Assembly (NCBI GenBank): GCA_027009865.1
Contig: JALVCR010000318.1
Span: 1 to 6,286 of the forward strand
DNA length: 6,286 nucleotides
Source of the DNA: Campylobacterales bacterium
GTDB lineage: Bacteria; Campylobacterota; Campylobacteria; Campylobacterales; JAADDG01
Reading direction: 5' to 3'
Both the position numbers and the translations under genes were made by a program. The notes below the pieces were generated by a model. The model saw only the letters and a list, made by a program, of their open reading frames with translations. It was not told the origin of the DNA and ran no database searches. Shown here piece by piece: positions 1 through 6,131 of this stretch (positions are counted from its first letter, which is position 1; every line of letters starts with the position of its first letter).

Positions 1-1605
1 ATGAAAATAATCGATATCTCAAATCCAAATAATCCTAAATTGATAGGAGAGTTTAAAAACGGAGCAAAAAGTATAATAGGCGTAGATATTGATGATAGGG
101 GATATGCTTATTTAAGTGATTTTGATAACGGCCTTTATGTAGTGGATGTTAAAAATCCTTCAAATCCAACTGAAGTTGCCCATGTAAAAACAGACGGAAA
201 CGCAAAAAAAGTTAAAGTGGAAGGTTATAGAGCATATGTTGCTGACGGACTTGATGGAGTTAAAATATTTGATATATCAAATCCTGTAAATCCAAAATTA
301 ATAGGTATATATCAAAATGGATCAAATATAGTAGATTTAATTATAGATAAAGATATTCTCTATTTGGCTAACGAAAGCGAGGGAATAGAGGTTTTGGATG
401 TGAGAGATCCCGACAACATAGAGAAAATATCTTTCTATTTTATAAATAATTTTGGAGACAGTATTTACTCGATAAAAAAGTATAAAAATAAACTTTTTGT
501 TACAAATTCAATCTCCGGTCTTCATATTTTGGACATTTCTGATGTAGATGGTATAAAAGAGATTGGAAATTATCAAACTTCAGCTTTAGCTTTCAGTGCA
601 GCTTTATGTAAAAATTTAATTTTGCTTGCAGATAATACGGGTCTTGAGATTCTAAAACCAGTGAAAGACAAAATTGAAAAAATAGCCTCTTATGAGAGCG
701 GCGGAGGAAGCTGGGGAGTTGAGATAGATGGAAAATATGCATATACAATAGGATGGAAGCAAGGACTTAAAATAGTTGATATAAGCGATATTGCATCTCC
801 TAAAGTTATCGGCCATTATAAGAGTGATTTTGCTACCGATATAAAAGTTTCAGACGGTTACGCATATATAACAAACGATTACGGCGGTTTGGATATAGTT
901 GACATTAAAAATCCAAAAGAACCTAAAAGAGTATCCAATGTAAAAAGCAATGGAGCCTGGAGCGTAGATAAAAAAGAAGATATTGTTTATGTTTATGATC
1001 TTTATGAAGGAATTATAATAATTAATGTATCTGATAAAAAAAATCCTAAAGTTATTTCTAAAATATCTCTTGGTTCCAAAGAGTATAAAAAATTTACCAA
1101 ATATCTTGTAGCTCCATCCTATGATATGAGTGATTTTAAAAGAGATATAAAGATAGCTGGGGATAATCTTTTTGTAGCTGCAGGAGAAAAAGGGATTTTT
1201 ATATTCGATATTAAAGATTTAACAAATCCAAAAATGATAACTTCCATAAATACAAAAGGCGATGCTTTCTCTTTGGGAATAAAAGGAGATAAATTATATG
1301 TTGCCGAAGGAGAAGGAGGGGTTGAAATTTACGATATAAAAGATATATTTTCACCTAAATTTTTAGATCATATGAAAACTAAATCAAAAGCTATGGATAT
1401 AGCCTTTTTTGATTCAATACTTTTGGTTGCTGATGAGAATAAGGGGCTTTCTTCATTTCCAATAAGCGATATTTTGGAAACTGCAAAAGAGGGGAGTAAA
1501 GATTTTATAATAGGATATGATACTCTTGGCATTAGAGTATTAAAAGATAAGATTTTTATAGCAGATGAGAATGCAGGATTGATGATTTTTCAAATAATTG
1601 ATAAT
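1..1605 (+). repeat. Array of about 13 LVIVD repeats encoded in tandem
   Basis: This protein-level tandem repeat has a unit of about 42 codons (roughly 126 bases). The clearest cores are at residues 44-56, 86-98, 255-267, 296-308, 398-410 and 440-452. The first four are spaced exactly 42 residues apart. The DNA units have diverged and are not near-identical, so this is an old expansion. Thirteen visible blades plus at least part of one cut off by the window edge would fit two seven-bladed propellers; that number is inference. Confidence 0.75.
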
Positions 1606-1962
1606 AAAAAGTTTGAGAAAATAAATAAGTTTATAAACTTTTTATATATAAATATTTTGGAGAGAGAACCGGATAGAGAGGGCGTTAAATATTGGAGAGA
1701 GAGGCTTTTAAAAGGGAAAAGAGAGGCTAAAGAGGTAGTTAGATTCTTTTTTGAAAGCGATGAATTTAAATCAAAAAATTTAAGTGATGAGGAATTTTTA
1801 AGAACTATTTATAGAACAATTTTTCAAAGAGAACCGGATAAAGAGGGCGCTTCCTATTGGCTTAAAGAGCTTTCAAAAGGTGCTAAAAGAGAGGATGTAA
1901 TAAACTATTTTATAGATTCTAAAGAGTTTGAAAACTTATTAAAGAGTTTTGGTATAAATTAG
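1..1962 (+). CDS. LVIVD-repeat beta-propeller protein with C-terminal tandem DUF4214 (5' end missing)
   Basis: The 653 visible residues contain about 13 LVIVD-type repeats (PF08309-like). Each carries a G-L-x-I-x-D-I-x-N-P-x-x-P core. Cores begin near residues 2, 44, 86, 128, 173, 214, 255, 296, 337, 398, 440, 482 and 526, so the period is 41-45 residues. Cores at 214, 482 and 526 are degenerate, and about 20 extra residues (roughly 357-381) interrupt the series. Such repeats are known to build beta-propeller blades. Residues 544-647 form two DUF4214 units (R-E-P-D-x-E-G then Y-W, and S-x-E-F). DUF4214 is common in large exported or surface proteins, so an extracytoplasmic location is inferred. 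The ATG at base 1 falls inside a repeat core and has no visible ribosome site, so the true start and any signal peptide lie upstream. No enzymatic motif was seen; a binding or scaffold role is only a guess. The gene converges on the EEP gene and overlaps it by 44 bases. Confidence 0.85.
   Translation: MKIIDISNPNNPKLIGEFKNGAKSIIGVDIDDRGYAYLSDFDNGLYVVDVKNPSNPTEVAHVKTDGNAKKVKVEGYRAYVADGLDGVKIFDISNPVNPKLIGIYQNGSNIVDLIIDKDILYLANESEGIEVLDVRDPDNIEKISFYFINNFGDSIYSIKKYKNKLFVTNSISGLHILDISDVDGIKEIGNYQTSALAFSAALCKNLILLADNTGLEILKPVKDKIEKIASYESGGGSWGVEIDGKYAYTIGWKQGLKIVDISDIASPKVIGHYKSDFATDIKVSDGYAYITNDYGGLDIVDIKNPKEPKRVSNVKSNGAWSVDKKEDIVYVYDLYEGIIIINVSDKKNPKVISKISLGSKEYKKFTKYLVAPSYDMSDFKRDIKIAGDNLFVAAGEKGIFIFDIKDLTNPKMITSINTKGDAFSLGIKGDKLYVAEGEGGVEIYDIKDIFSPKFLDHMKTKSKAMDIAFFDSILLVADENKGLSSFPISDILETAKEGSKDFIIGYDTLGIRVLKDKIFIADENAGLMIFQIIDNKKFEKINKFINFLYINILEREPDREGVKYWRERLLKGKREAKEVVRFFFESDEFKSKNLSDEEFLRTIYRTIFQREPDKEGASYWLKELSKGAKREDVINYFIDSKEFENLLKSFGIN
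1630..1941 (+). repeat. Two tandem DUF4214 units, 55-codon period
   Basis: Residues 544-598 and 599-647 align with one another: Phe, then Y-x-x-I, then R-E-P-D-(R/K)-E-G, Y-W, K-G, (D/E)-V-(V/I), S-(D/K)-E-F. The R-E-P-D motifs start at residues 555 and 610, exactly 55 apart. At DNA level, bases 1663-1684 and 1828-1849 (165 bases apart) match at 21 of 22 positions, although the flanking DNA of the two units has diverged. The motif matches the DUF4214 (PF13946) signature as I know it. Confidence 0.75.
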
Positions 1963-2719
1963 CCTCTTTTATTGTAAAAGAGGCTATTAGAGGTTTATGA
2001 TCCGAGCTTTGAGGAAAGCTTAAAACCTCTCCTCTTTTTAAATTTAATCCTCTGTAAAAGATATGATCAAGTGGATATTTTAATATGCTTCTTTTGCCCT
2101 CATTTTCAAATTCCACTCTTTTTAAATTCAAATTTTTAGCCATTTCATATAAAAAATTTACTCTCTTTCTATTCCAGGTATTAAAATCTCCGGCAAGTAT
2201 TAAGGGAGTGTTTTCTAAACAGAGATTTTCTATCTGCTTTAACTGATATGCAAACTTTTCAAATTTTACGAAATTTATTAGATGAACATTTATTACAAGC
2301 AGAGTTTGAAAATTGTTTAAAAGATATTTGGTAGCAAGAATCATTTTGGGAGTTTTTAAAATCGGCTCTTTATGTTTGCTAAAATAGGATTTGAAATCTA
2401 TTATTTTGCTTCTTGAAGCGTTTAAAAGTCCGAAATATCTCTGTTTGTATGAGAAATTGGGGAAAAATAAGTATCCGTAGTAGTTATAAGAGCCTATCGG
2501 ATTTATATGAAAATTTGCCACACTCTCTTGAAAAAGAATGATATCGGGATGGTGCAAAAACATAATCTTTTTAAATTCATTTTGCCAGTGGGGTTTGTCG
2601 TTTTGTTTATAGACATTCCAAACCAATACGCTTATATCTTTGTGGTATAGGCTTCTTTTTGAAATGCTTTTTAGCAAAAGGGAGTTTTTTTTCTCTATTT
2701 TTATTAAAAATCTTTTCAT
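1919..2719 (-). CDS. Endonuclease/exonuclease/phosphatase (EEP) family hydrolase, YbhP-like by context
   Basis: The 266-residue protein carries the metal-dependent EEP fold motifs in order: W-N (N35), F-Q-E (E65), I-N-V-H-L (N144, H146), A-G-D-F-N (D178, N180), L-D-H-I-F (D218) and S-S-D-H-K-P (D240, H241). All expected acidic and histidine residues are present, so it should be an active phosphodiesterase or phosphomonoesterase. The substrate cannot be read from sequence. The first 28 residues are rich in Lys and Arg and precede the domain; there is no signal peptide. The ATG overlaps the cls TGA by 4 bases, and no Shine-Dalgarno sequence is visible before it, so translation probably depends on coupling to cls. 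In E. coli the EEP gene ybhP also adjoins a cardiolipin synthase gene (clsB), which suggests a membrane-lipid role by association. The domain ends near residue 250; residues 251-266 come from hairpin DNA and the antisense of the propeller gene. Confidence 0.85.
   Translation of the reverse strand: MKRFLIKIEKKNSLLLKSISKRSLYHKDISVLVWNVYKQNDKPHWQNEFKKIMFLHHPDIILFQESVANFHINPIGSYNYYGYLFFPNFSYKQRYFGLLNASRSKIIDFKSYFSKHKEPILKTPKMILATKYLLNNFQTLLVINVHLINFVKFEKFAYQLKQIENLCLENTPLILAGDFNTWNRKRVNFLYEMAKNLNLKRVEFENEGKRSILKYPLDHIFYRGLNLKRGEVLSFPQSSDHKPLIASFTIKEANLYQNSLISFQTL
1960..1986. terminator. 12-bp perfect hairpin at the convergent gene ends, possible two-way terminator
   Basis: Arms at 1960-1971 and 1975-1986 (core AGCCTCTTTTA against TAAAAGAGGCT) pair perfectly around a TTG loop. 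The left arm contains the TAG stop of the propeller gene. The T-run after the stem is poor on the plus strand and only modest (TAATTTATA) on the minus strand. The minus-strand EEP frame reads straight through the hairpin and stops 38 bases beyond it. The position between converging genes suggests a shared terminator; its efficiency cannot be judged from sequence. Confidence 0.55.
1989..2039 (+). terminator. Possible intrinsic terminator of the propeller gene, inside the opposing EEP gene
   Basis: An outer 8-bp stem (1989-1996 with 2023-2030, AGAGGTTT/AAACCTCT) encloses an inner 6-bp stem (2005-2010 with 2015-2020, AGCTTT/AAAGCT) that has a GAGG loop. It is followed by the T-rich stretch CCTCTTTTT at 2031-2039. 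Stem plus T-tract has the form of a plus-strand intrinsic terminator 27 bases after the propeller stop codon. It lies within the EEP coding region, over the codons for the catalytic S-D-H motif, so part of the pairing could be accidental. Confidence 0.4.
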
Positions 2720-4119
2720 AATACGGGAGCCATTAATTTAAATATATTTTCATATAAAATTCCAATTCTGTTTGTCGGTTTTATTCCCCTGTCGCACTCT
2801 TTAAAAAGAGATTCTATCCATGCTTTTACGCTTTCTATATCCTTTTTGCTATAAAAAAAGGAGACTGCTTCAAAATTGTAAAAGAAGCTTCTAATATCAA
2901 AATTGCTTGATCCCATTATCGCTATATCGTCAAAAAGCATCGCTTTTGCGTGAATCATTTTGCTTTTGTAAAGGAGAATTTCTATATTTTCATTAAAAAG
3001 CTCTCTTAAATATCCTCTTCTTGCCACATCCAAAAAGAAGTGGTCTGAGATTTTTGCTGTAATTATTTTAACGTCCACTCCTTTATGTTTTGCGACAATC
3101 AAAGCGTCAAGCAAGGACTCATCAGGAATAAAATATGGGGATACTATCCATATTCTGTTCTTTGCCAAGAAAATTTCGGCTAAAACCGCTTCATAAAGAG
3201 CGTCTCTCTCTACATCGGGGCCTGATGGAACCACTTGAACTATGCTTCCATCAAATTTTAGTTTGGGCAAAACTTTAAAATCGCTTCTTAAAACTTCCCC
3301 TGTTTCAAATTCCCAGTCAAATTTAAATATCTCAAAATAGTGCATAGCAGCTCTTCCTTTTATAATAAAAGAGAGATCGACCCACATATTTTTATGATAT
3401 TTATAAGAGATATACTCTTTTGCTATATTCATTCCTCCACTTAAAACTATTTTTTTATCTACAATTATCATCTTTCTATGGTTTCTTAGATTAAGTTTTG
3501 AGGTAATCGGTTTTTTAAAAACGGACATAAAAAATACAAAATCTCCTCCGGCTTCTTTTAGAGGTTTTAAAATATCCGGGTTTAATTCCAGTTTAAAGGA
3601 GCCGATTGAGTCTATCAGCAGTTTAACTTCCACTCCCTCTTTTGCCTTTTTTATTAAAATTTCTACAATATTTTTGGTAGTTTCATCTTTTTTTAAAATA
3701 TATGTAGTGATATAGATAGATTCTTTAGCGTTTTTTAGCATTTTTATTATATTTTTATACGCCTCAACTCCGTCTTTGCATAAAGTAACCTCATTTTCTC
3801 CAACTGCTCCAGCTATTGAATTTGCTCTTAGAAGCTTCTCTATGGGAGAATTTAGATAATCTCCGACTTCATAAAATCTTTTAAGCTCTATTCTCTTTTT
3901 GCTTTTAATTATTTTATCTATTTTTCTTCCGCTAAATATGATATAAAGTGGTATTCCAATATAAGGAACAGCTAAAATAATAACAAACCAAGCTATCATA
4001 CTTGATGGTTTATGCCTTTGCGAAAGCATATGGGCAATTGCCGCAAAAGCTAAAATAAACGTAATTATAGTAACGGCGTTTATGGTTGTTAAGGTATGCC
4101 ATATTTTATGAAAGTCCAT
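2716..4119 (-). CDS. cls: Cardiolipin synthase, ClsA type (phospholipase D superfamily)
   Basis: This 467-residue inner-membrane enzyme is expected to join two phosphatidylglycerol molecules into cardiolipin plus glycerol. Two N-terminal membrane helices (about residues 12-32 and 41-62) form the PLDc_N region typical of ClsA. Two phospholipase D domains follow, each with an HxKxxxxD motif: H214/K216/D221, then G-G-M-N, and H390/K392/D397, then G-S-S-N. Both catalytic His-Lys pairs are intact, and the length is close to E. coli ClsA. The ATG at 4119 is preferred over the in-frame TTG at 4122: an AAAGAG stretch (4124-4129) sits 4 bases before the ATG but only 1 base before the TTG. The gene has its own extended -10 promoter and heads a two-gene unit, its TGA overlapping the ATG of the EEP gene. 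Cardiolipin synthase is the firm call; other phosphatidyl transfer activity is possible but less likely. Confidence 0.93.
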   Translation of the reverse strand: MDFHKIWHTLTTINAVTIITFILAFAAIAHMLSQRHKPSSMIAWFVIILAVPYIGIPLYIIFSGRKIDKIIKSKKRIELKRFYEVGDYLNSPIEKLLRANSIAGAVGENEVTLCKDGVEAYKNIIKMLKNAKESIYITTYILKKDETTKNIVEILIKKAKEGVEVKLLIDSIGSFKLELNPDILKPLKEAGGDFVFFMSVFKKPITSKLNLRNHRKMIIVDKKIVLSGGMNIAKEYISYKYHKNMWVDLSFIIKGRAAMHYFEIFKFDWEFETGEVLRSDFKVLPKLKFDGSIVQVVPSGPDVERDALYEAVLAEIFLAKNRIWIVSPYFIPDESLLDALIVAKHKGVDVKIITAKISDHFFLDVARRGYLRELFNENIEILLYKSKMIHAKAMLFDDIAIMGSSNFDIRSFFYNFEAVSFFYSKKDIESVKAWIESLFKECDRGIKPTNRIGILYENIFKLMAPVL

Positions 4120-4146
4120 CAAACTCTTTCTTTTTTAGATTAAAGA

Positions 4147-4190
4147 ATTATATCATAGAGAAATTTAGAGAATAAAAGCTAAATAATTTT
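4147..4190 (-). promoter_or_regulatory. Extended -10 promoter for cls and the EEP gene
   Basis: Read on the minus strand, a consensus TATAAT (4147-4152) is preceded by TG one base upstream (4154-4155), giving TGaTATAAT. Upstream lie T-rich clusters about 10 bases apart (ATTATTT, TTTTATT, AAATTT), and there is no good -35 hexamer. This matches the housekeeping promoter style described for Campylobacter and Helicobacter. Transcription should start near 4140, leaving a leader of about 20 bases before the cls ATG. It sits directly after the glgB terminator, so cls need not rely on glg transcription. Confidence 0.7.
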
Positions 4191-4191
4191 C

Positions 4192-4224
4192 AAAAAGAGA
4201 AAAGCGATATTACTTTTCTCTTTT
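4192..4224 (-). terminator. Intrinsic terminator of the glgAB operon
   Basis: Arms 4193-4204 and 4213-4224 pair perfectly over 12 bp (minus strand AAAAGAGAAAAG against CTTTTCTCTTTT) around an 8-base loop. The 3' arm is T-rich and runs on into TGAAAATTATTT. The glgB TAA stop (4210-4212) lies inside the loop, so the hairpin's 5' arm encodes the last residues of GlgB. The stem has only three G-C pairs, which is weak but usual for such AT-rich genomes. Confidence 0.6.
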
Positions 4225-6120
4225 AAGGTATAAAACTCCAAGAGGGGGGAGGGTTAGATTAAGGGAGAATTCTCTGCCGTGCATCGGTATATTTTCGGCT
4301 CTCTTGCCTCCAAGATTTCCTATATTTCTTCCACCGTATATCTTTGAGTCGGAGTTAAATATCTCTTTATAAAAACCTTTTTTGCTAACTCCTATCCTAT
4401 ATCCTATTCTCTCTACGGGAGCGAAATTGCAAACTATTACTATCTCCTCTTCATCGCTCTTTCTAATAAAAGATATTATATTATTTTGATAATCGGTATA
4501 ATCTATCCACTCAAATCCTCTTCTATCCACATCATATAGGTATAAGGCTTTTTCTTTTTTGTAAAGAGCGTTTAAATCTTTTACCATTCTTTGGATTCCT
4601 TTGTGCAAAGGAAAATCCAAAAGATGCCAATCCAAACTCTCTTTATAGTTCCACTCTCTAAACTGTGCAAACTCCCCTCCCATAAAGAGAAGCTTTTTTC
4701 CGGGATGAGCTGTCATATAAGAAAAGAGAGCTCTTAAATTTGCAAATTTATCTTCATATAGTCCCGGCATTTTATTTATAAGGGAGCCTTTCATATGCAC
4801 AACTTCATCATGGCTTAAAGGAAGAATGAAATTCTCATCAAAAGCATACCAGATGGTAAAAGTTAGTCTGTCATGATGATATTGCCTGAAAATCGGATCT
4901 TTTTTAAAATAGCTTAAAGTATCGTGCATCCATCCCATATTCCATTTAAGCCCAAATCCAAGCCCTCCCATATATGGAGGTTTGGTTACCATAGGCCATG
5001 CGGTCGATTCTTCGGCTATGCTTACAATGCCGGGGTGAGAAGTGTAAATTGTTTGATTTAATTCTTTCAAAAACTCTACCGCCTCTAAATTTTCATTTCC
5101 TCCATATTTATTGGGTATCCACTCTCCATCTTTTCTTGCATAATCAAGATAAAGCATTGAGGCTACGGCATCTACTCTTATTCCGTCTATATGATACTTC
5201 TCAAGCCAAAACATTGCGCTGCTTATTAAAAATTCCTTAACTTCATTTCTTCCATAATTGAAAATTATGCTTCCCCATTCTGGATGATACCCTTGTCTTG
5301 GGTCTGCATGCTCATAAAGAGCGGTTCCGTCAAAATTTATAAGCCCGTGCATATCCACCGCAAAATGTGAAGGAACCCAGTCCATAATGACGCCGATTCC
5401 GTTTTGATGCATCTTATCCACAAAATACATAAAATCTTGAGGAGTTCCGTATCTTGATGTGGGAGCGAAATATCCTATCGTCTGATATCCCCAAGAGCCG
5501 TCAAAGGGGTATTCGGTTATTGGAAGAAGCTCTACGTGTGTGTAGTTCATCTCTTTTAGATACAAAACAAGCTCATCTGCTAACTCTTTGTATGTTAGGA
5601 ATCTGTTTTTCTCTTCTACTTTTCTCCTCCAAGAGCCAAGATGAACTTCATATACGTTTATTGGAGCGTTTAGGGAGTTTTTTTTATCTCTTGTTTTCAT
5701 CCACTCTTCATCTTGCCAATTATAGCCTTCTATATCCCATACCCTTGTGGCCGATTTTGGCGGGACTTCCCAAAAAAAGCCGTAAGGATCGCTTTTATCG
5801 TGAACAATTCCGTGATATTTCGATTTTATATGGTATTTATAAGTATCTCCCTTTTTTACTCCCTTTATAAATCCTTCCCAAATTCCAGAACCGTCCTCTC
5901 TTAATTTAAGTGGATGAGAGTTTGGATCGTAATTGTTAAAATCCCCTCTAACGCTTACAAACTCGGCATTTGGCGCCCAGAGGGCAAAATATACTCCCCC
6001 TTTTTCTTTTATGATGTGAGAGCCGAGTTTATCGTATAGTTTTGTATGTTTTCCCTCTTTAAAAAGATATATGTCAAAATCGCTAAACAGCGAAAAGTCG
6101 TAACTTACGGGATTTTTCAT
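4210..6120 (-). CDS. glgB: 1,4-alpha-glucan (glycogen) branching enzyme GlgB
   Basis: This cytoplasmic enzyme cuts an alpha-1,4-glucan chain and rejoins it as an alpha-1,6 branch during glycogen synthesis. The 636 residues comprise a CBM48-type N-terminal beta domain (about 35-120), a GH13 catalytic barrel (about 155-520) and a C-terminal beta domain (about 535-633). Conserved regions are D-W-V-P-S-H (247-252), G-I-R-V-D-A-V-A-S-M with nucleophile D317, A-E-E-S-T with acid/base E370, and L-S-H-D-E-V-V with transition-state stabiliser D438. All three catalytic carboxylates are intact. It is about 90 residues shorter than E. coli GlgB because the extra N1 domain is absent; this short form is common in other bacteria. 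The ATG at 6120 has a good ribosome site, AAGGA at 6127-6131, six to seven bases upstream. The gene follows glgA by 9 bases, indicating one operon, and ends in a hairpin terminator. Confidence 0.97.
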   Translation of the reverse strand: MKNPVSYDFSLFSDFDIYLFKEGKHTKLYDKLGSHIIKEKGGVYFALWAPNAEFVSVRGDFNNYDPNSHPLKLREDGSGIWEGFIKGVKKGDTYKYHIKSKYHGIVHDKSDPYGFFWEVPPKSATRVWDIEGYNWQDEEWMKTRDKKNSLNAPINVYEVHLGSWRRKVEEKNRFLTYKELADELVLYLKEMNYTHVELLPITEYPFDGSWGYQTIGYFAPTSRYGTPQDFMYFVDKMHQNGIGVIMDWVPSHFAVDMHGLINFDGTALYEHADPRQGYHPEWGSIIFNYGRNEVKEFLISSAMFWLEKYHIDGIRVDAVASMLYLDYARKDGEWIPNKYGGNENLEAVEFLKELNQTIYTSHPGIVSIAEESTAWPMVTKPPYMGGLGFGLKWNMGWMHDTLSYFKKDPIFRQYHHDRLTFTIWYAFDENFILPLSHDEVVHMKGSLINKMPGLYEDKFANLRALFSYMTAHPGKKLLFMGGEFAQFREWNYKESLDWHLLDFPLHKGIQRMVKDLNALYKKEKALYLYDVDRRGFEWIDYTDYQNNIISFIRKSDEEEIVIVCNFAPVERIGYRIGVSKKGFYKEIFNSDSKIYGGRNIGNLGGKRAENIPMHGREFSLNLTLPPLGVLYLKREK

Positions 6121-6126
6121 TTTTTA

Positions 6127-6131
6127 TCCTT
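6127..6131 (-). promoter_or_regulatory. glgB ribosome binding site overlapping the glgA stop codon
   Basis: AAGGA on the minus strand lies seven bases before the glgB ATG and shares two bases with the glgA TAA (6130-6132). Ribosomes finishing glgA would cover this site, so the two genes may be translationally linked. It is the best Shine-Dalgarno sequence in the window and fixes the glgB start. Confidence 0.7.

Noticed and set aside
1..3. ATG at base 1 as the true start of the propeller gene
   Set aside because: It falls in the middle of an LVIVD repeat core, with no signal peptide after it and no upstream sequence to judge a ribosome site.
4120..4122. TTG at 4122 as the cls start
   Set aside because: It adds only one residue and lies a single base from the purine-rich ribosome site; the adjacent ATG at 4119 has better spacing.
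4998..5240. Plus-strand open frame of 80 codons
   Set aside because: It is antisense to the catalytic barrel of glgB, with Leu/Cys-rich shadow composition and no domain or plausible ribosome site.
5454..5870. Plus-strand open frame of 138 codons
   Set aside because: It lies wholly antisense to glgB. Its Leu/Ser/Arg-rich translation resembles no family I know and looks like the complement of conserved GlgB codons.
5713..5904. Plus-strand open frame of 63 codons
   Set aside because: Another antisense frame within glgB, overlapping the previous one; no supporting signal.
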